Part shown: positions 34,419-42,724 of the stretch, piece by piece | How the letters are laid out: each line of letters opens with the position of its first letter | Numbering within the stretch: position 1 is the first letter of the stretch | Assembly: GCF_014648815.1 (NCBI RefSeq) | Contig: NZ_BMRV01000003.1 | Location: forward strand, 558,001 to 622,000 | DNA length: 64,000 bases | DNA from: Streptomyces flaveolus | Lineage (GTDB): Bacteria > Actinomycetota > Actinomycetes > Streptomycetales > Streptomycetaceae | Direction of reading: 5' to 3' | Notes under the pieces: generated by a model | What the model was told of the DNA's origin: nothing | The model's database searches: none | Seen by the model: the letters and a program-made list of their open reading frames with translations, nothing else | Position numbers and translations under genes: made by a program

Positions 34419-35633
34419 ATGTCCTCCGCCACCGGGTCCGCCCCCGGCAAGCTGCCCTTCGTCGTCTGGGTGCTCGCCGCTGGCACGTTCCTGATGGGCA
34501 CCACCGAGTTCGTCATCGCCGGACTGCTGCCCGAGATGGCCGCCGACCTGAACGTGAGCGTGTCGCACGCCGGCCTGTTGATCACCGCGTTCGCCGTCGG
34601 CATGATCGTCGGCGGGCCCACGATGGCCATGGCCACCCTGCGCCTGCCCCAGCGCCACACCCTCATCGGCGCTCTCGCTGTCTTCGCCCTAGGGCACGCC
34701 GTCGCCGCGCTCAGCACCTCCTTCACTGTCGTGCTGATCGCCCGGGTGGTGACCGCCCTGGCCACCGGTGCCTTCTGGGCGGTCGGTTTCGTCATCGCCA
34801 CCACCGCCGCCGGGCCCGCGAGCGCCACGCGGGCGGTCGGCGTCATGATGGGCGGCCTCACGCTGGCCAACGTCGTCGGCGTGCCGATCGGCTCGTTCGT
34901 CGGCCAGTACACCGGCTGGCGCGGCCCGTTCTGGGCGCTGGCCGTCCTCGCCGCGCTGGCCACCGCGTTCGTCGGCCGGTCCGTCCCCCGCACCGAGCAG
35001 CGGGCGGAGGTGTCGGTGCGGGCCGAGGTCCGCGCCCTCAAGCAGGGGCGGCTGTGGCTGGCGCTCGGCGCGGCCGTGCTGATCATGGGCGGAGTCCTGG
35101 CGACGTACACCTACATCACGCCGCTGCTGACCGACCGGGCGGGCATCCCGGCCGGCGCGGTTCCGCTGGTGCTGATCGCCTTCGGTGTCGGTGCGCTGGG
35201 CGGTACCGCGATCGGCGGGCGTCTGGGGGACCGTCGCCCGTTGGTCACGACGATCACCGCGTCGGCGGCCACCGCCCTCGTCCTGCTGGCCTTGATCCCG
35301 GCCTCCAGCAGCCCGGTGGCCGCCGTGGTCCTGGTCTTCGGCATGGCCGCGGCCGGGTTCACCGTCAACCCGGTCGTCACCTCCCTGGCCGTCCGCTTCG
35401 CCGGGGACGCCCCCACGCTCACGTCGGCGCTGACTACCTCCGGCTACAACACCGGCATCGCCGCTGGCTCCCTTGTCGCGGGCCGGGCCCTGGACTCCTC
35501 ACTCGGCCTGAGCGGACCGGCCCTGGTCGGCGCGGTCTTCGCCGCGCTCACCCTGCTGCCCCTGATCGCCCTCGCGCTGCGCGGCACCGCCGCCCCCTCG
35601 CGGATCGTCGCCCACCACGCCACCGACGGCTGA
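34419..35633 (+). CDS. MFS exporter (DHA1/AraJ type)
   Basis: A 404-residue drug:proton antiporter-type membrane protein with 12 helices. The opening LAAGTFLMGTTEFVIAGLLP is the signature of the AraJ/YdhP group, and motif A appears in the second half as GGRLGDRRPLV. Such proteins export sugars, drugs or metabolites. ATG 34419 follows GAAAGAAG. It is the last intact gene of the alcohol dehydrogenase set, which suggests that the set handles a compound that is also exported. Confidence 0.85.
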   Translation: MSSATGSAPGKLPFVVWVLAAGTFLMGTTEFVIAGLLPEMAADLNVSVSHAGLLITAFAVGMIVGGPTMAMATLRLPQRHTLIGALAVFALGHAVAALSTSFTVVLIARVVTALATGAFWAVGFVIATTAAGPASATRAVGVMMGGLTLANVVGVPIGSFVGQYTGWRGPFWALAVLAALATAFVGRSVPRTEQRAEVSVRAEVRALKQGRLWLALGAAVLIMGGVLATYTYITPLLTDRAGIPAGAVPLVLIAFGVGALGGTAIGGRLGDRRPLVTTITASAATALVLLALIPASSSPVAAVVLVFGMAAAGFTVNPVVTSLAVRFAGDAPTLTSALTTSGYNTGIAAGSLVAGRALDSSLGLSGPALVGAVFAALTLLPLIALALRGTAAPSRIVAHHATDG

Positions 35634-35689
35634 CCGCCATGGCCCACGAAATGGACCACGAGACCTCCTCGTACCGCTGTACGGGGTGA

Positions 35690-36067
35690 ACGTCGACGAT
35701 GTCGTGGTGCGCAGCGGCCGCCTGCACGTACACGGCAACCCGACGCGTGGCGAGACCTACCGGCAGCTGCTGGCCCGCAACGACCGCACACACCTTGAGG
35801 CCAACGGCTCCCTACGCCGGAGCCCCGGGTACCGAGCGGCACTCCCTGCACGCCTACAACGCGACCTTCACCGAGGTGGCGGTCGACGCCACTCTGTGCG
35901 GCGTGCTGCTCTCCCTGCCCCACGAGGGCGTCGTCGCCCTCAACCGCGTGACGGTCAACGCCTCCGTCACCACCCTCTTGGCGGGCGCCACCGGGACCAC
36001 GTTGCTGCCCTTCAACGAGCACGCCCACTTCGCCGGCGACAGGCGTGCCATGCTCACCTACCGCTGA
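35690..36067 (+). pseudogene. Chimeric gene remnant (XDH-like start, phosphatase-like end)
   Basis: An initial frame encodes VNVDDVVVRSGRLHVHGNPT, then YRQLLARNDRTHLEANGS; after a frameshift another gives TERHSLHAYNATFTEVAVDA. This matches the late part of xanthine dehydrogenase molybdopterin subunits. The rest (LSLPHEGVVALNRVTVNASV, then LPFNEHAHF) fits the tail of histidine phosphatases better. The two pieces appear fused by deletion, and neither is functional. Confidence 0.4.
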
Positions 36068-36100
36068 GTGCGCCCTCGACGACCGGGCCGTGCCGACGGC

Positions 36101-36715
36101 TCAGACCTCTGTCCGCGTGGCTGCCGCGGTCCCGGACATCGCCGGGGAGGCGTCGAAAAGCGCACGGACGGCGGCGGTGACCTGGGCGGCGACCACCTCG
36201 GGGCTGGAGGCGTCGAGCTTGCCGTCGAGGTGGAGGAACGCCAGGCCGTGGACCAGCGCCCACACGGTGGTGGACAGGGCGTCCGCGTCCACGCCGGGGA
36301 AGGTGGCCCGGACGATGCCGCGGACGTACTCCGAGATGGCGGCGGTCGCGGCGACCCGTTCCTCGCTGGTCGGATCGCAGGGCTCGGCGAACATGGCCCG
36401 AAACAGTGCCGGGTGCTCCAGGGCGAACTGGACGTAGGCGACGGCGACCGAGGCGAGTTCGTCGGGGGTCGAGGGCGCGGGATGGGCGGCGGCCAGATGT
36501 CCGGCCAGTTCGCGGTAGCCCTCGGCGGCGACGGCGGAGACGAGCGCTTCGCGGTCGGCGTAGTGGCGGTAGGGGGCCGTGGCCGACACCCCGGCGCGCC
36601 GGGCGACCGCGCGCAGCGAGAGACCCGCGCTGCCGTCCTCCTCGAGGAGCTCGCGCGCGGCTTGCAGGCAGGCGGCGCGCAGGTCGCCATGGTGGTAGGT
36701 GCCGGTCGGAGGCAT
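36101..36715 (-). CDS. TetR repressor of the ATGT-N11-ACAT regulon
   Basis: A 204-residue TetR-type repressor. The helix-turn-helix (about 8-55) reads HHGDLRAACLQAARELLEED and RAVARRAGVSATAPYRHYAD; the ligand domain is the WHG-type (TetR_C_33-like), with FALEHPALFRAMFAEP. ATG 36715 is chosen because AAGGA lies 8 bases upstream; ATG 36724 would leave no ribosome site. Its own promoter has two ATGT-N11-ACAT sites, and the same site occurs at three other promoters of reductase/dehydrogenase genes, so I infer it is their common repressor. Confidence 0.85.
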   Translation of the reverse strand: MPPTGTYHHGDLRAACLQAARELLEEDGSAGLSLRAVARRAGVSATAPYRHYADREALVSAVAAEGYRELAGHLAAAHPAPSTPDELASVAVAYVQFALEHPALFRAMFAEPCDPTSEERVAATAAISEYVRGIVRATFPGVDADALSTTVWALVHGLAFLHLDGKLDASSPEVVAAQVTAAVRALFDASPAMSGTAAATRTEV

Positions 36716-36728
36716 GGGACACATCCTT

Positions 36729-36778
36729 AATGTTTACGATGTTCACATTCTGTCTCATATGTGAACGCCGTATACATC
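36729..36778. promoter_or_regulatory. Tandem operators in the tetR promoter
   Basis: Two copies of ATGT-N11-ACAT, 29 bases apart (start to start): AATGT-N11-ACATT at 36729-36749 and ATGT-N11-ACAT at 36759-36777. Longer dyads link them: TTACGATGT/ACATCGTAA and GTTCACAT/ATGTGAAC. On the minus strand TTACGA-N17-TATGAG could be the promoter of the tetR gene, overlapped by the second site. The pattern fits autorepression. Confidence 0.7.
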
Positions 36779-36881
36779 GTAAGTGATCGAAAAGGGAAGG
36801 GGGAACTGGGATGGCCAGCGCGCACTTCTCGGCTTTTCGCGGCGCGGCCCCGGTGGGGGCCGCTGCCGTACGACACGCTGT

Positions 36882-38477
36882 TCAGCGGACTCCGGCTGCC
36901 TTGAGCACCTTGAGCGCTCCGGTCAGGAGGCCGGCCCAGGACTCGGGGCTGATGCCCGACGGTGGGTAGAAGCCCTGGATGCGCTGGTGGGCGATGGTCT
37001 GGGGCTCGGTGTACTTGAGGATGCCGTCGGCGCCGTGGCGGCGGCCGAGCCCGGAGTCGCCCATGCCGCCCATCGGGGCGTCAACGCTGCCCCAGGCGGC
37101 GGCGAAGGCCTCGTTGACGTTGACGGTGCCGGCGTGGACGCGGGCGGCGACGGCCCGTCCGCGGGCTCCGTTGCGGCTCCAGACGCTGGCGTTGAGGCCG
37201 TAGGAGGTGGCGTTGGCCAGGGAGACGGCCTCGTCGACGTCGCGGTAGGTGTAGACGGAGACGACGGGGCCGAAGGTCTCGTGGCCGTACAGGGTCATCT
37301 CGGGAGTGACGTCGGTGAGGATCGTCGGTTCGTAGAACAGGGGCCCGAGGTCGGGCCGCGCCTTCCCGCCGGCGAGGACGGTGGCACCCTTGGCGACCGC
37401 GTCGTCGACGTGCTCGGTGACGGTCTTGAGCTGGGCGGGGGTGGTGAGGCTGCCGACGTCCACGCTGTAGTCGTACGCCGCGCCGATCTTGAGCTTCTTG
37501 GTGCGGGCGGTGAACGCGGCGACGAACTCGTCACGGATGGACTCGGCCACGTACAGGCGCTCGACGGAGACGCACAGCTGCCCGGCGGAGGGGAAGCAGG
37601 CGGCGACGGCGCCGTCGGCGGCCTTCTCGATGTCGGCGTCGTCGAGGACGATCATGGGGTTCTTGCCGCCGAGTTCGAGGGAGGCGCCGATCAGGCGCCG
37701 GCCCGCGTCGCTCGCGATCCGACGTCCGGTGGCGGTGGAGCCGGTGAACATCATGTAGTCGGCATTGTTCATCAGTGCGTCACCGATGGAGCTGCCCCGG
37801 CCGACCATCATCTGCCACACGTCCTTGGGCAGGCCGGCCTCGTACATGAGGTCCATCGACCACAGGGCGGTGAGGGCGGTCTGGGTGTCGGGCTTCTGCA
37901 CGACCGCGTTGCCGGCCATGAGGGCGGCGATGGTGTCGCTGGCGGCCATGCTCAGCGGGTAGTTCCACGGAGAGATGACGGTGACGACGCCCTTGGGGTG
38001 GCGCAGCTCGGTGGTGTGGGTGAGCAGCGGGATCGCGCCGCGGCGGCGCTTGGGGGCGAGGTACTTGGCGGCGTTGCGGGCGTAGTAGCGGGAGATGATG
38101 CCGATGTCGACGACCTCGAGGAACGCGTCGCGGCGGGTCTTGCCGTTCTCGGCCTGCATCAGGTCGAGCGCCTCGTCCTGGCGGGCCAGGATGAGGTCGT
38201 GGTAACGCAGCAGGATCTTCTTGCGCTCCGCGATCGGCGTGGCGGCCCAGGTCTTCTGCGCGGTGCGGGCGCGGACGAACGCGGCCTCGACGTCGTCGGG
38301 GGTGGAGACCGGGAAGTCGGCCAGGGGGACGCCGGTGTAGGGGGCGCTGGTGGTGACCCGTGGGGCGTCCGGTGCCGCCGAGACCTGAGTGGTCAGCCGC
38401 TGGAGGAAGGACGGAGTGACGGATGCGGGAAGACCCAGACCGCGGGCGGTCGTCGGGCCGGCGGATGCGGTGGCCAT
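36882..38477 (-). CDS. NAD(P)-dependent succinate-semialdehyde-type aldehyde dehydrogenase
   Basis: A 531-residue aldehyde dehydrogenase. The cofactor region includes VISPWNYPLS (168-177); the general base is Glu268 (SLELGGKNP) and the nucleophile Cys302 (SAGQLCVSVERLYV). Sequence type and length fit the actinobacterial succinic-semialdehyde dehydrogenase group, longer at both ends than the core family; the true substrate may be another aldehyde. ATG 38477 follows GGAG. It lies 15 bases after the decarboxylase-like gene and shares its promoter and operators. The tetR gene follows. Confidence 0.88.
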   Translation of the reverse strand: MATASAGPTTARGLGLPASVTPSFLQRLTTQVSAAPDAPRVTTSAPYTGVPLADFPVSTPDDVEAAFVRARTAQKTWAATPIAERKKILLRYHDLILARQDEALDLMQAENGKTRRDAFLEVVDIGIISRYYARNAAKYLAPKRRRGAIPLLTHTTELRHPKGVVTVISPWNYPLSMAASDTIAALMAGNAVVQKPDTQTALTALWSMDLMYEAGLPKDVWQMMVGRGSSIGDALMNNADYMMFTGSTATGRRIASDAGRRLIGASLELGGKNPMIVLDDADIEKAADGAVAACFPSAGQLCVSVERLYVAESIRDEFVAAFTARTKKLKIGAAYDYSVDVGSLTTPAQLKTVTEHVDDAVAKGATVLAGGKARPDLGPLFYEPTILTDVTPEMTLYGHETFGPVVSVYTYRDVDEAVSLANATSYGLNASVWSRNGARGRAVAARVHAGTVNVNEAFAAAWGSVDAPMGGMGDSGLGRRHGADGILKYTEPQTIAHQRIQGFYPPSGISPESWAGLLTGALKVLKAAGVR

Positions 38478-38492
38478 GGCGGGACTCCTTCG

Positions 38493-39413
38493 TTACTTGC
38501 TTCGGCTCTGGACCGAGGTGGGGACCGGCATGTGCAGGGCGGCCTGGCCCTCGGTCATGACGTCGAACTGGATGGTCCGCTTCGGCTTGAGCGACCGCAG
38601 GTCGTCGGACATACGGCCCTCACCGAGCTGGAGAGCGATGCCGCTGGTGCTGCGCGTCGTGCCGGCGTTCAGCACGTTGGTCTGGTTCAGGGTGGAGTGC
38701 CACGCGCCGTCGATCTTCGTGTACGAGGTCAGCGAGCCGACGCGCTCCCCGCTCAGGTAGGCCCGCTGGGCGGGGGTGTTCGCCAGGAGCGACAGGTCCA
38801 CTCCGCCGGAGTCGTTGCCCACGCGTGCGGTCGTCCGGTGGTTGTTGATGTCGACGTCGAGGTCGGTGACCCACTTGGGGAAGCCGTAGCCGTCGTGGCC
38901 GCGGACCTGCGCGATCTCCGTGCTGACCGGCAGCGACAGGACGTAGGAGTCGAGGTGCTCGTTCTTCAGGCCGGTGACGAGGTCGAAGAAGCCGAGCTTG
39001 CCGTGCCGCGCGGGCTTGACCGCGATACCGACGGCCGCTTCGGTGTAGAAGTCGATGTCGCACACGTCGTAGGAGAAGAACATGACCGAGACCAGGCCGA
39101 GGCCGGGCACGATCTCCAGCGGCGAGAGCTCCTCGGGCAGCCGGGCGCGGATCGCGCGGGACGGCGCGAGCATCGTGAGCCGGGCGGTCGAGATGCTGTA
39201 GTAGAAGTTCGGGGTGAGCGTGGGACCGATCGGGGAGTCGACCTTGTTCTTGGGGAGCTTCCGGAAGAAGTCCACGCTGCTGACACGTGGGTCCCGGTTG
39301 ATCGCGTCGAGGTCGGGGTGCATGCGGTAGCGGTCGTACATGCCGCCCTTGGGAACCGAGACCTCGCGGCCCCCCAGGTCGACCTTGACGATGTCCTTCT
39401 GATTCGACGACAT
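38493..39413 (-). CDS. Acetoacetate decarboxylase-like protein
   Basis: A 306-residue member of the acetoacetate decarboxylase superfamily. The Schiff-base lysine is probably Lys180 in HDGYGFPKWVTDLDVDI, a motif that matches the family (GFPK). Hydrophobic strands SYVLSLPVSTEIAQVRG and LVSVMFFSYDVCDIDFY fit the cone-like fold. Many members are not decarboxylases but act as aldolases, dehydratases or hydrolases. ATG 39413 is preferred as GAGGAAAA is 6-13 bases upstream; ATG 39428 is possible. Co-transcribed with the downstream aldehyde dehydrogenase, it may supply its aldehyde. Confidence 0.8.
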   Translation of the reverse strand: MSSNQKDIVKVDLGGREVSVPKGGMYDRYRMHPDLDAINRDPRVSSVDFFRKLPKNKVDSPIGPTLTPNFYYSISTARLTMLAPSRAIRARLPEELSPLEIVPGLGLVSVMFFSYDVCDIDFYTEAAVGIAVKPARHGKLGFFDLVTGLKNEHLDSYVLSLPVSTEIAQVRGHDGYGFPKWVTDLDVDINNHRTTARVGNDSGGVDLSLLANTPAQRAYLSGERVGSLTSYTKIDGAWHSTLNQTNVLNAGTTRSTSGIALQLGEGRMSDDLRSLKPKRTIQFDVMTEGQAALHMPVPTSVQSRSK

Positions 39414-39431
39414 GGCGGTTTTCCTCACTTC

Positions 39432-39485
39432 GATGTAAGCGACGTATACATTGACTGTAGGGTGTTATGTTTGCAGCGTCAACAC
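39432..39485. promoter_or_regulatory. Promoter and operators of the decarboxylase/ALDH operon
   Basis: On the minus strand TTGACG (39482-39477) and TACAGT (39459-39454), 17 bases apart, form a good promoter. GATGT-N11-ACATT at 39432-39452 covers the expected transcription start. A slightly degenerate copy, ATGT-N11-ACAC at 39467-39485, covers the -35 box. Binding of the TetR protein to both would block RNA polymerase. Confidence 0.7.
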
Positions 39486-39508
39486 TTCGGACGGCCTCTG
39501 TGCGGCCC

Positions 39509-39718
39509 TCATTGCCTCTTTCCTAGCCGCCGATACGCGGTGGAGAGGATGCTGGACCACACCATGGCCACCGCTCCGGGCAGCACTGCGGGTTCGTGCG
39601 CGTGCGCTTCGGGGGGCCCGGTGGACGGCGCCTCTGCCGAAGCAGGAGACGTCGGGGAGTCGCTGTCGCCCGACTGTTCCCCGCTCAGGTCCGCGGCGTT
39701 CTGGGCCGGCTTCGCCAT
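39509..39718 (-). CDS. Small protein downstream of the OYE gene
   Basis: A 69-residue ORF that starts MAKPAQNAADLSGEQSGDSD, continues with a serine/proline/alanine-rich disordered stretch and ends with a short hydrophobic to basic tail (AVLPGAVAMVWSSILSTAYR). ATG 39718 follows GGGAG with 7-base spacing, 41 bases after the oxidoreductase stop, so it could be translated from the same mRNA. The tail could be a membrane anchor. No family is recognised; it may also be chance. Confidence 0.4.
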   Translation of the reverse strand: MAKPAQNAADLSGEQSGDSDSPTSPASAEAPSTGPPEAHAHEPAVLPGAVAMVWSSILSTAYRRLGKRQ

Positions 39719-39759
39719 TCCCGTACTCCCTGTGCCTGGGTGGTGTCAGCCGACACCGC

Positions 39760-40830
39760 TCAGGCCGCGCTGTGGCGCTTCGACAGCCAGGCGCGGTAAC
39801 TGCGCAGGGCCTTGCGCTGCCTGCGCTGTTCGGAGATCAGCGCGACCGCCGGGTGAGTGCCGGGCCTGGGGCTGCTGCCGCGGGCGAGGCGGCGCATCTG
39901 GTGGCGTACCTGAGCCATGCTCGCGGCGGACGCGAGGGCCTTGTCGGACCAGTTCACCGGCCGCATCTGTCGGTCGGCCTCGCGGCCCCGGCTCCAGCGG
40001 TCGGGCAGGTCGGGGGTGATGGCCAGGGCGGTGCCCATGCCGATGACCGCCACGCCGCTGTCGAGGACCTTCTCGCCGGTCGCGCGCTTGGTGATGCCTC
40101 CGGTGAGCATCAGGGGGAGCGGGCTGGTCTTGACCAGATCCTTGGCGAGGTCCAGGAAGTAGGCCTCGCGGGCCTGGGTGCGGGCGACGGCGGCCCGGAC
40201 GGCGCGGACGATGTCGATCAGCATCCGAGCGCGGTTCTCCAGGGATCCGCCCCACTGGTCGGTGCGCTTGTTGACCAGGGGGGAGAGGAACTGGGAGAGC
40301 AGGTATCCGTGCGCAGCATGGACTTCGACGCCGTCGAAGCCGGCCTGCTCGGCGCGGCGCGCGGTCACCGCGTACCGTGCCACGGTCTCCTCGATCTGCT
40401 GCGGGGTCATGGCGGTCGGGCGGCCGAACCGGCTGCTGTGCTTGCCCAGGCTGACGCCGATGTCGGTCGGCCCCCAGACCACGCCGGGCATGTCGGAGGC
40501 CACCTGGCGGCCGGGGTGGTTGATCTGCATCCATATCGCACCGCCGCCGGCCTTCCCGGCCTTCGCCCATTCGACGAACGGTGCCAGGGGAGCGTTCTCG
40601 TCGAGCACGACACCGGCCGGGCCGGTCAGCGCCTCGGCATGAACCATGACGTTGCCGGTGATCAGCAGCCCGGTGCCGCCTTCGGCCCAGCGCCGGTACA
40701 GCGTGAGCAGCTGCTCGTCGGGAAGCTGGCCGTCACCGGCCATGTTCTCCTCCATGGCCGCCTTCGCGATCCGGTTCTTCAGCACCTGTCCGGAGCGCAG
40801 GGGCAGGGGTGAGAACAGTTCGCTGGTCAT
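39760..40830 (-). CDS. Old Yellow Enzyme-family FMN oxidoreductase with internal deletion
   Basis: An NADH:flavin oxidoreductase of the OYE family (356 residues), which reduces enones or nitro compounds. Visible are SGQVLKNRIAKAAMEENMAG, QINHPGRQ, the active-site pair FDGVEVHAAHGYLLSQFLSP, KRTDQWGGSLENRARM, and PLMLTGGITKRATGEKVLDS. The usual segment between RAVRAAV and TQAREAYFLD (about 55 residues, including the VKLN...D and ELSGG strands that contact FMN) is missing without a frame change. The enzyme may be inactive or altered. ATG 40830 follows AGAGGGA. Two operators overlap its promoter. Confidence 0.85.
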   Translation of the reverse strand: MTSELFSPLPLRSGQVLKNRIAKAAMEENMAGDGQLPDEQLLTLYRRWAEGGTGLLITGNVMVHAEALTGPAGVVLDENAPLAPFVEWAKAGKAGGGAIWMQINHPGRQVASDMPGVVWGPTDIGVSLGKHSSRFGRPTAMTPQQIEETVARYAVTARRAEQAGFDGVEVHAAHGYLLSQFLSPLVNKRTDQWGGSLENRARMLIDIVRAVRAAVARTQAREAYFLDLAKDLVKTSPLPLMLTGGITKRATGEKVLDSGVAVIGMGTALAITPDLPDRWSRGREADRQMRPVNWSDKALASAASMAQVRHQMRRLARGSSPRPGTHPAVALISEQRRQRKALRSYRAWLSKRHSAA

Positions 40831-40859
40831 ATGGGTCCCTCTTCCAGTGAGAGTACGAG

Positions 40860-40909
40860 AATGTTTGCACTACTCACATTAGCGGGCCGATGTAATCGGT
40901 GTAAACATC
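40860..40909. promoter_or_regulatory. Tandem operators in the OYE gene promoter
   Basis: AATGT-N11-ACATT (40860-40880) and GATGT-N11-ACATC (40889-40909) are both perfect 5-bp inverted repeats, 29 bases apart start to start, as at the tetR promoter. On the minus strand TTTACA (40905-40900) and TAATGT (40881-40876), 18 bases apart, form the promoter, so one site covers each box. Repression of the OYE gene, and perhaps of the divergent DUF3533 gene, is likely. Confidence 0.75.
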
Positions 40910-41024
40910 TTGGGGTGTGGGCTGCGTCGCAGGCGGTCGGCACGTGTCCGGCCGTCGGCCCGTCCCGGTGGGCGTCGAGGGCCATTCGGCAGCATCCCGC
41001 CTGCACGGGCAGCCGCTTGGCCGC

Positions 41025-42086
41025 ATGAGACAGAGCACGCTGTCCGAGATGAGAGGCGCCGTCACTCCGCGGGCCACACTGCTGGTGATCGGAGTGATCG
41101 CCCTGCAGTTGCTTTTCGTCGCCTCCTATGTGGGAGCCCTGCACGAGCCCAGGCTCAAGGACGTGTCCTTCGGCGTGGTGGCGCCGGTGGCGGAGCAGAC
41201 GGTGAGTCGTCTGGAAGGGCTGCCCGGTTCGCCGCTGGACCCGCGTGTGCTGCCCGACGAGAAGACGGCGCGAGACCAGATCGTGAACCGGGACATCTAC
41301 GCGGCCCTGGTGGTGGACTCGGCCGGGACCACCGACGCGCTGCTGGTCGCCTCGGGCGGCGGCAGGGCCCTGTCCCTGGCGCTCGGCGCGCTCACCGCCG
41401 GGCTGGACGAGAGGCAGGGGCGTGACGTCCGGACGGTGGACGTGGCTGCGGCCTCCCCGCACGACTTCAACGGCCTGTCCTCGTTCTACCTGGTCATCGG
41501 CTGGTGCGTCGGTGCGTATCTGTGTGCGTCGATCCTGGCGATCAGTGCCGGCGCGCGGCTGGCCAATCCGGCCCGCGCGGCGACCCGTCTGGGCACCATG
41601 ACGCTGGTCGCACTCCTCGGGGGACTGGGCGGCGCGGTCATCGTCGGGCCGGTGCTGGGCGCACTTCCGGGCAGCGTGTGGGCGTTGTGGGGGCTCGGTG
41701 CGCTGCTCATCTTCGCTGTCGGCGCCGCCACGCTCGCTCTCCAGGGCCTCTTCGGCGTCATCGGCATCGGCCTGGCGATCCTGCTGATCGTCATCGCGGG
41801 CAACCCGAGCGCGGGCGGTGCCTTTCCCGCCCCGATGCTGCCGCCGTTCTGGCAGGCGATCGGTCCGGCCCTGCCGCCGGGGGCGGGTACCTGGGCAGCC
41901 CGCTCGATCTCCTATTTCCACGGCAATGGCATGACGTCCGCCCTGCTGGTGCTGTCGGCCTGGGCGGTCGCCGGCGTCCTGATCACCACGCTCGTGGCGG
42001 TACTCAGGCAACGCCGGGCCGCAGAGGCAGGCCCTTACGGAGCCGAAGCGGGTGGTGCCGCGGGGCGGCCGGGGGCAACGGCGTAG
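41025..42086 (+). CDS. DUF3533/YhgE-Pip-like membrane protein
   Basis: A 353-residue membrane protein. One helix near the start (LLVIGVIALQLLFVASYVGA) is followed by an extracytoplasmic domain of about 125 residues (VSFGVVAPVAEQTVSRLEGL, then DARDQI-type helices), and five further helices from about residue 155 to 330. This is the layout of ABC-2/YhgE-Pip-type proteins without an ATPase partner. Often these are linked to drug tolerance or phage-receptor functions. ATG 41025 is the best-supported start. The convergent TetR gene at 42106 ends 19 bases beyond and probably regulates it. Confidence 0.75.
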   Translation: MRQSTLSEMRGAVTPRATLLVIGVIALQLLFVASYVGALHEPRLKDVSFGVVAPVAEQTVSRLEGLPGSPLDPRVLPDEKTARDQIVNRDIYAALVVDSAGTTDALLVASGGGRALSLALGALTAGLDERQGRDVRTVDVAAASPHDFNGLSSFYLVIGWCVGAYLCASILAISAGARLANPARAATRLGTMTLVALLGGLGGAVIVGPVLGALPGSVWALWGLGALLIFAVGAATLALQGLFGVIGIGLAILLIVIAGNPSAGGAFPAPMLPPFWQAIGPALPPGAGTWAARSISYFHGNGMTSALLVLSAWAVAGVLITTLVAVLRQRRAAEAGPYGAEAGGAAGRPGATA

Positions 42087-42105
42087 AGGCGGGCGAGCCG
42101 GTCGG

Positions 42106-42708
42106 TCAGGCGTGGGGGATCTGCACGAACCCGAACACGTCGTCGACGAGTGCGGCGAGGGAGAAGTCCGCGCCGCCGTCGGCCCAGCGCATCAGGGCCA
42201 CGTCGAAGCAGCCCAGCGCGGTGTTGATCATCGTGTGGGCTTTGAGGTCCACGTCCGGGCTCGCGGGGCCGATCCGGGACGCGATCTCGGGCAGGAGCGC
42301 GTCGGTCCAGGCCAGATGCTTCTCGAGGTAGCGCGCGCGCAGACCGGGCGTGTGGCAGATGACGCGGGTCGCCCGCTTCCAGCGTCCCGGATCGGCGTCC
42401 ATCTGATCGGCGGCCGTGCGGAAGGTGTCCCGCAGGGCGTCCCACGCAGGCTTTCCCTCGAGGTGCCCGAGCAGTTCGTCCCGGACCTCTTCGGCGGTCG
42501 GGATGCGGTCGCCGAAGACGACGTCCTCCTTGCTGCTGAAGTAGCGGAAGAAGCTGCGCTGGGAGATGCCCGCCGCCGCGACGATGTCGGCCACGGTGAC
42601 CTGGTCGAAACCGGCGGTGTCGAAGAGTTCGAGGGCTGTGTCGGCCAGGGCTTCGGTGACGGCCTGGCGAGTCTTCATGCGCAGGCCGGGCGCTGTCGTC
42701 TCCCTCAT
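42106..42708 (-). CDS. TetR family repressor
   Basis: A 200-residue TetR protein. The DNA-binding part reads TRQAVTEALADTALELFDTA and VADIVAAAGISQRSFFRYFS; residues about 70-195 form the ligand domain (AWDALRDTFRTAADQMDADP). This is the MftR-like C-terminal type. ATG 42708 or ATG 42678 may be the start. It converges on the DUF3533 gene, a pairing often seen when such membrane proteins are regulated. Repeats in its upstream region (42725-42769) are candidate operators. Confidence 0.85.
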   Translation of the reverse strand: MRETTAPGLRMKTRQAVTEALADTALELFDTAGFDQVTVADIVAAAGISQRSFFRYFSSKEDVVFGDRIPTAEEVRDELLGHLEGKPAWDALRDTFRTAADQMDADPGRWKRATRVICHTPGLRARYLEKHLAWTDALLPEIASRIGPASPDVDLKAHTMINTALGCFDVALMRWADGGADFSLAALVDDVFGFVQIPHA

Positions 42709-42724
42709 GCGGGCAGCCTACCAG

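Noticed and set aside
36783..40019. Very long plus-strand open frame (over 1000 codons) opposite the ALDH and decarboxylase-like genes
   Set aside because: It is the antisense reading of real minus-strand genes. It is glycine/valine/arginine-rich without domains, as expected from third-codon G+C bias.
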